Assembly: GCA_033558025.1 (NCBI GenBank) | Contig: JAUCEF010000007.1 | Location: 6,572,001-6,636,000 of the forward strand | DNA length: 64,000 bases | Direction: 5' to 3' | Source: Phytophthora sp. 'mugwort' | Lineage: Eukaryota; Oomycota; Peronosporomycetes; Peronosporales; Peronosporaceae | Shown here: in pieces, positions 45,793 to 55,800 of the stretch | How the letters are laid out: every line of letters starts with the position of its first letter | Position numbering within the stretch: position 1 is the first letter of the stretch | Translations under genes and position numbers: made by a program | Notes under the pieces: model-generated | The model's database searches: none | What the model saw: only the letters and a program-made list of their open reading frames with translations | Told to the model about the DNA's origin: nothing

Positions 45793-47205
45793 TTACTGCT
45801 GGTAATTCGTCCCCATAACTTTTTGCTTTGCCCGAGTTGCCAATCCCATGAAGGTAAGGGTCGCCATGACCCCGGAGCCTCTTTTCTCTTGGTCTGTAAG
45901 AAAGCGGGAAATTTTCTGCGCTAGTAACTGGGACGGGTACTCAATGATGCAGTAGCTTGTTGTTGCTAGTATCTGGACGAGGATCAACCGAGCGAAGAAT
46001 CGGTCAAAGTAGTAGTGGATATGGTTTACGCGTGGACTCGCAATCACGAAAGTGTGCAACAAATAGATCGAGAAGCTGATCTTTCCCCAGAACCGGAGCA
46101 CATTCCACTCGAACGCCGTGGACACGCACGAAGGTTGGATCATCTCAATCACTATAATTGTTGCCAGGAACGCGCTCGTATAAGGAAACCCCGCTGGCGG
46201 TGGCGCAGGGTTCTCGTGCACCCAGTGAAACAGCAATCCTCTGAAGCATACGCTCATCAGCATAGCAATCGCCACGCCTTCAATCATTCGAAGAAGCAGC
46301 GTGTGCCACCAGCGGAATTCAAACTTGGTTTTCTTGATCCACAAGTCCAACTTGACAAATACTACAGCTGCAAGCGAACCCGTAAGAAATGTCGGAATGT
46401 GGGGCTTCATAGGCTGGTGGCTGGTTCGAAACTCGTAGATTCCTTGATGGACAATCCAAACGGCCATTGAAGCCACAGCTATCCACCAAAAGCGCCGCAT
46501 TCTTAGGATACCAAGCATAAACACGGGGATGAAGAAGTAGTAGGCAATCTCGAGTGGCAGCGTCCAGAGCACGTGGTAACGGTACTCGAAGGAAAACGTA
46601 AGCACTTTCCACATGTCGAACGCTGGATGGTCCATAATAAAATAGAGGCGCTGGTCCTTAGGTTTCAGCATTGATAGGAACAACGTAGTCGCTACAAAAA
46701 GCGGGTAGACGCGGAGGAACCGCTTCTGAATGTAATCGCTCAATACGAACAACCACGTACGAAAAGTTGCTCCTTGCGCCAGAAGCTTCATAATCTTGAC
46801 CATAAGGATCCACGTAAGCAAGAACGATGAGAGCACGAAGAAGACGTCGACGGCCACAGATCCGAGGTGAAGATCGGGCCAAAACTCGCCGGTGTGCTGC
46901 ACGACCACGAGCATAGCAGCGAGGCCTCGCGCGCCATCCAGAAACAACACCTTAGTCTGTGGTGCTCGCGTTTTCGCCGCTGATATTCTCTCCGGAGCCT
47001 CTTCGACTGATGATTTCGAGTTGGCGTCGGCGTGGTCAAGAAAAGCGTGGTTCTCTGATCCAGAGCTTGACGAAGAGGTCTCCTCGTCCGAAATCTCGAT
47101 CACGCTGAGTTGTATTGCTGCTGTCGGGGAAGACAAGTAGTTGGTATGCTTTTTGTGTGCTCGCGCCAAGTTCATTGTGCTTTCCTCTCTGCAGGTTGGC
47201 AGCAA
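45793..47205 (-). CDS. Acyltransferase-3 family membrane protein
   Basis: An intact 470-residue integral membrane protein of the acyltransferase-3 (OafA/NolX/YrhL) family, which moves acyl groups onto sugars or other acceptors at a membrane. Residues 1-85 are a polar, serine/glutamate-rich tail (SDEETSSSSSGSE). The family domain starts KVLFLDGARGLAAMLVVVQHTG (86-106; R93 and H104 are the conserved pair of the family motif), followed by about ten hydrophobic segments, including VDVFFVLSSFLLTWI near 119 and TLPLEIAYYFFIPVFML near 216. The C-terminal 90 residues contain SFSIYLLHTFVIASP and IIEYPSQLLAQKI. The first Met is used, but Met11 is possible. Its paralogue lies at 51.2-52.6 kb in the same orientation. 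Acceptor is unknown. Confidence 0.9.
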   Translation of the reverse strand: MLPTCREESTMNLARAHKKHTNYLSSPTAAIQLSVIEISDEETSSSSSGSENHAFLDHADANSKSSVEEAPERISAAKTRAPQTKVLFLDGARGLAAMLVVVQHTGEFWPDLHLGSVAVDVFFVLSSFLLTWILMVKIMKLLAQGATFRTWLFVLSDYIQKRFLRVYPLFVATTLFLSMLKPKDQRLYFIMDHPAFDMWKVLTFSFEYRYHVLWTLPLEIAYYFFIPVFMLGILRMRRFWWIAVASMAVWIVHQGIYEFRTSHQPMKPHIPTFLTGSLAAVVFVKLDLWIKKTKFEFRWWHTLLLRMIEGVAIAMLMSVCFRGLLFHWVHENPAPPPAGFPYTSAFLATIIVIEMIQPSCVSTAFEWNVLRFWGKISFSIYLLHTFVIASPRVNHIHYYFDRFFARLILVQILATTSYCIIEYPSQLLAQKISRFLTDQEKRGSGVMATLTFMGLATRAKQKVMGTNYQQ

Positions 47206-47297
47206 TTCGAGGTAGGCTCGAGCTCTAGAAGGCGTAAGGCTAGTCGTCGGTTCGGGACAGATACCGATATGGACTTGTTGTTCTTTACGGACACGTC

Positions 47298-47399
47298 AAC
47301 CACTCCTCAAGTTTGTAGCAGCGATACGGCATTCCTACGCTGCTACAAGCGAGGAGTGGTTTCGTAGCTTCTAACGAGGAGTGGTTTCGTAACTTCTGT
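47298..47399. repeat. Inverted repeat overlapping a 25-bp tandem pair, upstream of the acyltransferase
   Basis: AACCACTCCTC...GTAGCAGCG (47298-47323) and CGCTGCTAC...GAGGAGTGGTT (47338-47362) are reverse complements apart from a two-base gap, around a 14-base loop. The right arm is the start of a tandem duplication: CGAGGAGTGGTTTCGTA-G/A-CTTCT occurs at 47350-47374 and again at 47375-47399. It lies 90-200 bases before the acyltransferase start and could be a transposon footprint or regulatory. Confidence 0.85.
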
Positions 47400-47464
47400 G
47401 GCCAATTTAGGGAACCTTAAAATAAATACTAGGACTCTAAAACTGTCACTTCTTAACAGAAAAG

Positions 47465-48640
47465 GTCTCGTAAACGCGGTTAGTAAAGAGTAGAAGTTCT
47501 TCCTGGGAAGGCTTGGTTCTAAAGCGAGCGAGGTATGTATGTTATCTAGGGTCGTTGAGCTCAACCCAGCCGAAGAAAGAAACTCGTCAAAAGTTTCTCA
47601 CCAGCCAATTCTTGCCCATCCTCCCGGCGGGGGTGTCAAGCCCGCGGGCTGCCCTACGCATCGATGTCATCACCGTTGTAGCCATCTTCTTCTCGAAGGC
47701 AGTATCATCTTTAATGTTTAACAGGATATTGTGCAGCACAACGGTGGCGGCAATGATATCGACTGCTTTTTCGACACTCCGCGTGCTGAGACAGCAATGA
47801 CAATTCGAAATCTGCCTTCCAGAGTCCAAATGTGTACTCCACTGCCATTCTTGTCCGTGAATGAAGATAATTGTAGCGTAGCTGCTTACGTGCCAGTCCG
47901 GAGCCGACACATTTCGCGAAGGGTGTCATAATTGCAGGACTAAGCGCATAACCAGCATCTCCCAAAAAGTGTGTACCGGCGGGTATGTACTTGTTGACGT
48001 TAGAGCCCAGCACAGATGCACGCCAAATCTTATGATCGGATCATGACCCCGGGCGTGTCTCTAGGCTTGTAAACCGCATGCGGTGATCCACAACCGCCTG
48101 GACATTCAGTGCCGTAAACATTTTCCTGCAGTAGTAGCCTTCGAAGTCCTCTGGCCGGTTGATCTCCACCAGCGAGCAGTCAATTGCACCCACCTCACCG
48201 GGAATCCCGCCTTTCGCTTGAAAAGCCTCCTGCATGCGAGCCCAGCCTTCTTCACACCGAGGAAAATGACAAACTTGCACAGCGAACCTCGGAGCACCTT
48301 GTGAAACACGGCAATTGTATCGATGGCCCAGGACTTCGATATAGCGGAAGCAGTAGTGGTTTCTCGGTAACCCCCTTGAGAGCCAAGAAAATAGAGCGAC
48401 ACGTGACCTTCTCTACGAATGGATACTTCTTTACGAAGCGATCTAGCTCGTAGTCCTTGAGTTCACGACGGTGGATGTCACAGAGGTTACGAGCGCAGCC
48501 TGGCCGCACCGGAGATTCAGTCGAAACCACTCATCATAGCGCGGATCTGCCAGCATCGCAGTGAACTCAAGAGGGGTTAGCGTGAGTATGTTCTATTTTT
48601 CCTCAGGTAGGGAGCAACTGGCGGTATAAAACAACCGCAA
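47465..48640 (-). mobile_element. PIF/Harbinger transposon (copy 2), decayed
   Basis: A minus-strand transposase of the DDE_Tnp_4 type is present in three frames. The catalytic blocks are GAIDCSLVEINRPEDFEGYY and ALNVQAVVDHRMRF (48195-48085; first Asp), HFLGDAGYALSPAIMTPF (about 47970-47915; second Asp), and YNYLHSRTRMAVEYTFGLWK (about 47885-47825; the Glu). An end matches copy 1 at 43755-43945. Harbinger transposons normally also carry a Myb-like gene; none was seen. Frames break at about 48040 and 47800. Confidence 0.75.
47711..48280 (-). pseudogene. Harbinger transposase core
   Basis: The frames at 48280-48041 and 48013-47711 with a short gap hold the DDE triad: Asp of AIDCSL, Asp of LGDAGY, and Glu of VEYTFG. 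These are all present, but a frame interruption separates the first from the other two. The C-terminal helix lies in another frame at 47910-47587 (VDIIAATVVLHNILLN). Confidence 0.75.
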
Positions 48641-48924
48641 CCATGGCTCCCATTGCCGCCGCTGCTGCGTAGCGCTCCATTCAGAGCTGTCACTGTTTTG
48701 AGATTATGGCAGTGAGGCCGATCGTCTCCAGCCTAAAACTGGTGATTTGGTCGTCTCAATTTGAGCGATTTGGAGACGATCAGGTGTGAGGGTGTCGAGC
48801 TCTCAGCTAGCCAATCAGAAACGAGAAAACTTTTCGCCGCATCGTCTGAGACCATCTAAAAATAAGACGATCGCTCCACGACCACGTCATCGCTCATCAT
48901 TTTTAATTCACCCTACGGAATCAA
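48641..48924. other. Short intergenic stretch with GTCTC/GAGAC inverted motif
   Basis: Holds an 11-base inverted repeat, GATCGTCTCCA (48720-48730) and TGGAGACGATC (48771-48781), with related TCGTCT/GACGAT phrases at 48750 and 48866. It lies between the Harbinger copy and the next element, so it may be the end of either. No terminal partner was found. Confidence 0.5.
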
Positions 48925-49269
48925 ATGACACGACGCCATGGAGGTGGTTCGCAGAGCCCGTGGCCGCTACGAAAGCTACAAAACGCTTCGGGGCGGAAGG
49001 CGGCAACGTACAAGCGGGCCGTCGTGATCCTGGGTGAGGAGACGGTGAAGCAGTTACGCCAAGACTGGGACACATGGGACACTGGCCAAGGCGGAAAAGC
49101 GTGGCAGCAGTCGGAAGGTGTCGTGATCCAACTTCTACAGCTAGGACTCTCGGAGTGTGTGATAAGGGCGAGCATACCGGTTGGTGGGAGTCGTGTAGCT
49201 AGACTAAGGAAGATTGTAGAGCTTGGAATTGAATCGTTGCACACAAGACGCGCAAAACTTGCACCTTAG
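48925..49269 (+). pseudogene. N-terminal part of the DUF7869-like element
   Basis: A 114-residue frame with VKQLRQDWDTWDTGQGGKAW and QLLQLGLSECVIRASIPVGG, a helix-rich region that may bind DNA. A stop at 49266 precedes the continuing coding sense (HAFTEADVARFKAHCATW), which is in the same frame, so only that stop interrupts it. Confidence 0.45.
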
Positions 49270-49997
49270 CACGCGTTTACTGAAGCCGATGTCGCTCGTT
49301 TCAAAGCTCACTGTGCTACGTGGATATTGGAGGATGGATTTCCATGCGCTCATCGACGCCCGTGTTTAACCGAACCAAAGTAACGTTGAAGATAATAGAT
49401 TCTCGCTACGTGGACTTCACAACCCGAGTTAATCCTAACGCTCGCATATAAAGTTACTCCCGCTTCATCCAGTACGTACGATATTACTTCCCTGATGTTC
49501 GTCTAAAATGCACGGCGGAGGATGTTTGTGACTGCTGCGTTCGACTAGATATTTTGCTGCAACAGCCGATATTTCTGACGAAGAGCGTGAGGCTGTGGTA
49601 CTGGAGAAAAACACTCGCCTCAACGAAGCCATCGCTCAGCGCAGATTCGTCTTAAACTTTGACAAAGAATATACAGCTTTGCATGCACCTCAGCAAGTTC
49701 TACCTTATTCCCGACACGGCCGACAACGTTTCTGATGATGACGAAAATTATCTTGGTGATGATGAATGTGCGACTACAGAAAAATGTACTGTCGTTTACA
49801 ATCCAAGCAGAAGATTATGGAGGTGGTATTTCGATACCGTGCTATGGTCTTTGTCGTCCTTCAGTAGTCTATTTTAACAGCAATTTGATGATACAGAACT
49901 TCGTAGTTGCGGACATATCGAATGGGCAGAGCAACGTGTACTTTTACGATGAACGCGGGCTGGGGAAAATGCAGACGCTCTTTGTAGTCTCCGGTTT

Positions 49998-50399
49998 TTG
50001 CATCATCTATTGACAATACAAAGGGATCCAAGCCGCGGAATACCAGCGGCGGAGGTCTGTCTCAGTGTTCTCGACAACTGTGTGGGTCAAAATAAATCGA
50101 AAGCAGCGATGATGGGTTTTGCGCTGTTGTCGGTCATTTTCCCGTACCAAAAATTTTTCCTTTGCTTTTTGCTCCCTGGTCACTCCCTCAATATTGCTGA
50201 CCGCGTCGTGCGTGGAAAAAAAAATTACACCCCGATGGAGCTTGTAGAAAAAGTGAACACGGCCAAGAGTGTGAACGACAAATTTCTAGATCATAATGAC
50301 CCCAGCTGCCCATTCTTCGTCGGGTGGAGTTCACTTCTCGACAAATATTTTTATGTCGCCACCATCAAGTTACACTTCCAACTATCTTCTCGAGATTGA
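49998..50399 (+). pseudogene. Core of the DUF7869-like element
   Basis: A 133-residue frame with VCLSVLDNCVGQNKSKAAM (first acidic block), FFLCFLLPGHSLNIADRVV, YTPMELVEKVNTAKSVNDKF and FLDHNDPSCPFFVGWSSLLD. These blocks are the best conserved in the element. The next frame (50463-50789) is a shifted continuation. Confidence 0.6.
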
Positions 50400-50539
50400 C
50401 AATGGCCTTTGCACTGCGCGCAAAACAGTCGACATAGTAGACGATGACTCAATCACATTGCAATGGTAGATCCGGACAACGTCGATCACATTAGGAAAGC
50501 AGTGTTGATGGAATTATTTGGCGCAACTGTTGGAAGTAT

Positions 50540-50824
50540 ATGGGAAGCGTCGATCTCTGGTGTGCAGCTTCTACGACACCCCATAAAAAGGAGCTCCCTG
50601 CAAAAAAGGTTAAGTCACTGTCAGCAAAGTACTTTTCGATTCCGAAGAAGTGTCTGGCGTACTACCCTGACGTCCCTGAAGCCATTGTCAACGCGGCTAT
50701 GCCAGATGAGGCTACGCCTAGCAACGCTACGCCAAACAGTTCGACGAAGGGGAAACCTGGTCGTCCCAGAAAGAAGAAGGCCGGCCTAAAATCGAACCAG
50801 CCATCTATCCTACAGTTTTTTTAG
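50540..50824 (+). pseudogene. C-terminal part of the element: AT-hook plus PIP-box
   Basis: A 94-residue frame that ends in GKPGRPRKKKAGLKSNQ and then QPSILQFF-stop. GRPRKKK fits the AT-hook core. QPSILQFF (50798-50821) fits the PCNA-interacting protein box QxxIxxFF exactly and is at the very C-terminus, as in many PIP-box proteins. The first 25 residues are Lys/Ser rich. If the element were active, a PIP-box would link it to replication or repair forks; the link is inference. Confidence 0.6.
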
Positions 50825-51216
50825 CTCGTCGAAGGAGCAGGCGAAGAAAGACATCATGGACTGCATTTCACTTTAGCTAGCACGTACATTTTCAATACAT
50901 CTATTGAATCAATACCGGTTTGTGATGAGAGCATCGGGATCCAAGTGGGACCCTGGCGTCCCGTCATCCGTTTCATATGTAGAGTGCAGTTTTACGAATT
51001 TTTGTGCTCAGTGGAATGGCCGATGCAATTGGGAGTTCAATAAATGTGTTGTTTCTCTAATAAACGGCGGAAACGAACATGGATAAGGAATTTGTCGGAC
51101 TGCAGAGAGAAGATTCAAGGCAAAAAAATTTGATCTGCCACATGAAGTAAAATTCTGGAAAGACAACTACAACGGGTACATCGGATATCCGTTAAAGCTT
51201 AATTTGCTCAACTGTA
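50825..51216. other. Unassigned intergenic sequence
   Basis: No gene. It includes the 3' flank of the element above and the 3' flank of the acyltransferase pseudogene. A 60-residue frame at 50904-51086 has no motif. Confidence 0.4.
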
Positions 51217-52600
51217 TTAGGTTGACGCGGCTGTACGGCTCATGGAAGACTTAGCCATGCCTAACTCTTCGGAGTTGACATCGCTCCGCTCCAAAATCTT
51301 AAAGTTGGATACTATGGGGACCGAGCCTTCTAGCTTAGCAAACTCACGTGAAATCCGTTGCGCCAGCAACTGGGAAGGGTACTCGATTAGCTGGTACGAT
51401 ACCGTCGCTAGCAAAATCACCAGGCCGAAACTCGAGAAGATTCTGTCGTAGTAATGAGGGTCGTATTTGATAGGCTTGTTGAAGATCACGAACACGTGCA
51501 GTAGATAGACGGAGAAGCTGATCTTGCCCAAATAGCGAAGCACGACCCACTCAAAAATCTCAGATACGATAGACGGTTGGATCATCTCGATCACGATGAG
51601 TAACGACAGCTTGACGCTCGTGAACGGCATAAAGTAGTGCGGCGCTGCAGGAAGAGGCATGCCCAACCAATTGAAAAATAGGCCACGGAATACTACGCTG
51701 AGGTAGGCTGCAATTAAGATGCCTTCAACTACCCGAAGTCCAACAATGTAGCTTGCGGAATGCGAAACCAGTATTCTTAAAACACGCATCAACCTTTACA
51801 TAAAGGACGGCAGCCATGGATCCCGCTACAAATGTCGCCAGATGAGCCTTCAACGGTTGTCTATAGAAGTTGTCTCGAGTTTTGTACATGCCTTCGTGGA
51901 TGACCCAAATGTACAACGGGATGAACGAAATCCACCAGAAGCGAGCCATCTTGTGGACACTTAACACAAATAAGGGTAGGATGAAATAGTAAGAGATCTC
52001 GAGAGGTAGTGTCCACATTAAATAGTGGCGATGCTCCGGGTGGAAGGTGAGGGTCTGGAAAAGGCTGAAGTCTTCAGGTTTACTCACCAAGAAGTACTGG
52101 TGCTTGTAGTCGAACGGTATAATCCACAGCGTGATTGACAGCAACGCGAATAACGGGTACACACGAAAAAAACGCTTAGAGAAGTAGTCTGCCAACGTGA
52201 TTCCCCACTTGCGATAGGACGCCTGCTGAGCGATCAGCTGGATGCATTTTTTCATGAAAATCATGGTCAACAAGAACGAAGACAGCACGAAAAAGGCGTC
52301 AACGCCAACGGCGCCCAGGAAGAGATCGTGCATGTATCCAGAATGCTGCGTTACAACAAAAATGACTGCAGTACCGCGAATGCCGTCCAAGAACAAAACC
52401 TTCGCGGGTGCTGGAGGACGCAGAGCTGGTTTCTCGCGTGGGGACTCGTTGTCTGTGTCGAGTTTCTTGGCAAGAGGTGAGCATTCTTCGAGAGCGTCAT
52501 CACCACCAACCACCTGCAGGCGCACCATGGTATCCGTCTTCTGTCGAAGCATCAGATATTCCTCCAAGATGAAAAAAAAAAATGTGATGCCACCATTCAA
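51217..52600 (-). pseudogene. Acyltransferase-3 family paralogue, broken by a frameshift
   Basis: Two minus frames, 52600-51725 (291 residues) and 51792-51217 (191 residues), together make a homologue of the protein at 45.8-47.2 kb. The N-terminal part has KVLFLDGIRGTAVIFVVTQH (R and H conserved), DAFFVLSSFLLTMIF and TLPLEISYYFILPLFVL. The C-terminal part has SFSVYLLHVFVIFN and LIEYPSQLLAQRISREF. The shared reading crosses near 51740-51765: the N-terminal frame ends AFRKLHCWTSGS-stop, whereas the continuation reads IVGLRVVEGIL in the shifted frame. One indel explains this, whether a real mutation or an assembly error. The start may be the Met at residue 17 (MLRQKTDTM), since residues 8-11 come from a T-run. 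Confidence 0.85.
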
Positions 52601-52722
52601 GCGTTGGGGACCTAAATGGGCTATTTGCTCTACGAAACCTCTTCACTGGAGGGGTTTCATGTGATACTGAACATGTTCCTGCCGTTGCAGCAGCGCCTTA
52701 AATTTACAAGCTATTTGCAACG

Positions 52723-52740
52723 CCATTGCCCTATTTACCT
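52723..52740 (+). promoter_or_regulatory. Possible oomycete initiator (Inr-like)
   Basis: CCATTGCCCTATTTACCT lies 65 bases before the start of the coiled-coil gene. It resembles the oomycete Inr (TCATTYYNNWTTT) with one extra base. Position and sequence are compatible with a transcription start, but the match is imperfect. Confidence 0.35.
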
Positions 52741-52804
52741 CAGTCGACCGTGAAACGTATGTCTCTGAAGTAGTCCTAAATAATTTTGGCCCCCGAGATC
52801 CCTA

Positions 52805-55800
52805 ATGGAGTTGTCGGACGTGAGCTTATCACCGTCGCTAGCGGCGCGTGTTGGACCCGGCAACATCCGCTCGCTCATCCAGGAGAAGGAAAAGGAGCTG
52901 CACGACATTAACGAGTACCGCATCCGCACTCTGGAGGCGCTGCTGCGCGACAAGGTTCGTTTGGGTTTTATGGGTTTTATATCTTCCTCCGTTTGGGTTT
53001 TTCTCAAATCGGCTGCCAATCTGTACAGGAGTCCGCCACCTCCGCCGCCAAACAGAAGCTCAACAAGCTGCAAGAGGATTTCAAGTACAATCTGAAGCTG
53101 CTGGAGGGACGAGACGAGGAGTTGGCGCTGTATGATGCCAATTTTGCTTCGCTCAAGAACGTCCTGAGGGACCGCGAGGCGGAGCTGAGTGAGATCAGAG
53201 CACGGCAAGCAGAGTTGCAGGCGGAGCTGCAAGGGGTCAAGCAACGAGCAGGCGAACAGGAGGCTCAGTACCAACAGAAATTGAAAGATGCCAGGGCACA
53301 GATGGAGGGCGCAAGGTGGAAGTTTGATGATGAGTTGAGGCGCCAGGAGGACGCGATGGAGACTCTGAGACGCAACGTGGAGAGGCAGTTGAGAGAGAAG
53401 GACGAGGACGTGGAAAATCAGCGGCGAGAACTGACAGTCACGTTCGATGATGTCATGAGACAGAGGGAGACGGAGTTCAAGCGCGCGAGTGAGGAACTGC
53501 AGGCGAAGATGAGGGAGCTCGAGCTGAAGAACAAAGCGCTGGCGAGAGATGCAGACGCGCAGCGTGTACGAGCAGAGGAGCTGAAGACGAAGAATGAGAA
53601 TCTGCAGCAGATGTCGCAAGAGAATGACAAGGAAATGAAGACATTGGAGTGGACGCTAGCGGATGTGAAAGCTGCCAAGGATACAAAAGTGACAGAATTG
53701 GAGAGCGAAGTAGCGAAGCTGAATGAGGTCAAGCAGAAGCTGCTGGATGAATATGAAAACAAGATGGCTGAGCTTTTGCAATCGTTGCACTCGGTCGAGA
53801 AGGCTTTTGTGCAGCAGAAGGCGCAGTATGATGACGAGCTGCAGCGACACATGGAGCGAAAGAAAAGCGAAGCGCAAGAAGCGAGCGCAAGGGGCGAAAC
53901 GAAGCTGGAGGCGCTTACTGTAAGACTACGTGAGAGTGAAGAGAAGGTGGAAGCTCTTCAAGCAGAGTTGAAACAGGTCAAGTGGGATGCGGACGATAAA
54001 CTTTTAGAGAAGGAACGCGAGGTAGAACACGTTAAGAGTGCCTTACAGGATCTTGAAGACGAACAGCAGCGTGCAGCGAGTGATGTGCAGAGGCAACTTC
54101 GAGCTGGCGACCGTGAGATGCAGTCACTTCAGGAGCGACTTCTGGATTCTCAACGGCAGATTGCGTTACTTAAAGAAAAAGAAAAGACCCAACGTCAGGA
54201 ACTACTGGAAAGCGTCGAAAGACAGGAAGATCTACAACGCGAGCTGGTGGCAATTAATCTGCGGTGGGAAAACCGATGGCAAGATCAGCAACAAGAATTG
54301 GATGAACGACACGAGCTTCGTCTTCGTGAGTTACAACAGGTTAAAGACCGTCTGCTTGGTGAAAAAGAGGCTGTGGAGGAGCGTTTCCTTGACGCTGAGA
54401 ACGAAGTCCATCGGCTACGTTCCGAGCTGTCGTCACTCAAGTCTAGCGCTCGTATTACGGAATCTTTTGGCTCACAGTACTTGACGTCGACAGTTAGACG
54501 AAGTGCAGACGCAAGGCATTCGTCGGATTCCGTTCCTGTAGCGCCATCACCTCTATGGAGTGATGATCCAGGCACACTGTCTCCAGTGCCTGGTGTATCC
54601 CCTTTGCTTACGGACAGTCTTCACTTGCGGCCCAGGGCTGAGACGGACAGAAGTTCCAGTGCATTGGAGATGGAGAATGTGAAATTGCGAGATTTAATTC
54701 GACAGATGAAAGAATCACTTGCCCAGCAAGCTGAAGAGATGGAGGCGTCTCCAGGGCAAGCTAGTGGGAGTCAAGGCGCCTCGCAACTTGCCGTACACCT
54801 ACTGGAAGCGCAGGAGCGCTGCGTTGCGCTGGAGACGAAGCTGAACAAGAACTCTGGTGATGGGGGCAGGATTGCGCTGCAGTTTGAAAGCTGTAAGCGG
54901 GAACTTCTGGAAGCGCAGCGAGTTATTGAAGTTAAAAGCACGCGGATCGCTGAGTTGGAAACCCATATTCAAGAGCTGGAGGGAGAGCGGGTGGTAATGC
55001 CCGACCTTCAAAGCGGACGTGTTGTTCAGGAAGGTCAGTTGACCGACTTGAGACGAAAACTTGAAGCTGCTAACAGCGACATTGACCGCTTGGTGAGAGA
55101 ACGCAGCCAACTCATGGAACTGAGCAACCAGCTTCGTGCTGATTTGCGTCGAAGCGGAGCTGGGGAACCAGGAGCGAGATCCTCGACACCCCGTGTGGAA
55201 TTTGCTGGTAAAATGGATTACGAGAAAATGATTGCAGAACTGACTCAGTCGTTGGAGGAGTCTCGAGTTCACAACAAGACACTGAAGAAGGAGCTTCGCC
55301 GCATGGTGAAAGTGCACTTGCAACTGCAGCAGGAGCGAAAAGCACAAGGGTTGGGACGTGAGGATGACGGTGGAGAAACAAGGCGTGGAACTTCATATCG
55401 AGACCGTGTCCGTAATGATGAAGATGAGCACGCCCAGAATGGCTCCGAGAGACGAAGATCCAGCACATTATCGATGATGAAGTCGTTGGATCCCGGATCT
55501 GCTCGAGCTAACACACGGTTGAGCACCACTGCGTCTATTCACTCTGTACCCGAAGGTGGGGATAACGTGAATACTATAGACAAGAGAACTCTGGACGAGC
55601 AATTGCTGGCTCTGGCGCGACACAAAAGGCCGAGTGCTGGGAGTCAAGCAACTAAAACTCGTACCACGACGCGAGCAGTGCCACCAACAATTTCAGAACA
55701 TTCCTCGGATAGTGACGCTGAGGCTGATGTTTCTGGTGCAGAAGAGAGAGTCGAGTCAAGAGCTAAGGAGTCTCGACCGAGCGCAGCACAAAGCACTGGC

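Larger units (their letters stand above)
48925..50824 (+). mobile_element. DDE-like transposon (DUF7869-like), frameshifted
   Basis: A + strand element can be traced from 48925 (N-terminal, MTRRHGGGSQSPWPLRK) through a cysteine-containing mid-region (DVCDCCVRLDI near 49530), YFNSNLMIQNFVVADISNGQ (about 49870-49925), SVLDNCVGQNKSKAAMM (about 50065-50115) and FLLPGHSLNIADRVV (about 50165-50215), to an AT-hook and stop at 50824. The LDNCxGQNKS and GHxxN motifs recall the eukaryotic DUF7869/DDE-like transposon family, as I recall it. The ORF is broken in several places, but motif order is intact. Target-site duplications were not identified. Confidence 0.55.

Noticed and set aside
48720..48781. 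11-base inverted repeat as terminal repeat of the DUF7869-like element
   Set aside because: No matching partner found beyond 50.8 kb, so it cannot be shown to be an element terminus.
52735..53619. 294-residue leucine-rich minus-strand ORF antisense to the coiled-coil gene
   Set aside because: Its composition is a mirror of the glutamate/lysine-rich coiled coil read in reverse; no independent motif exists and the + strand gene is well supported.
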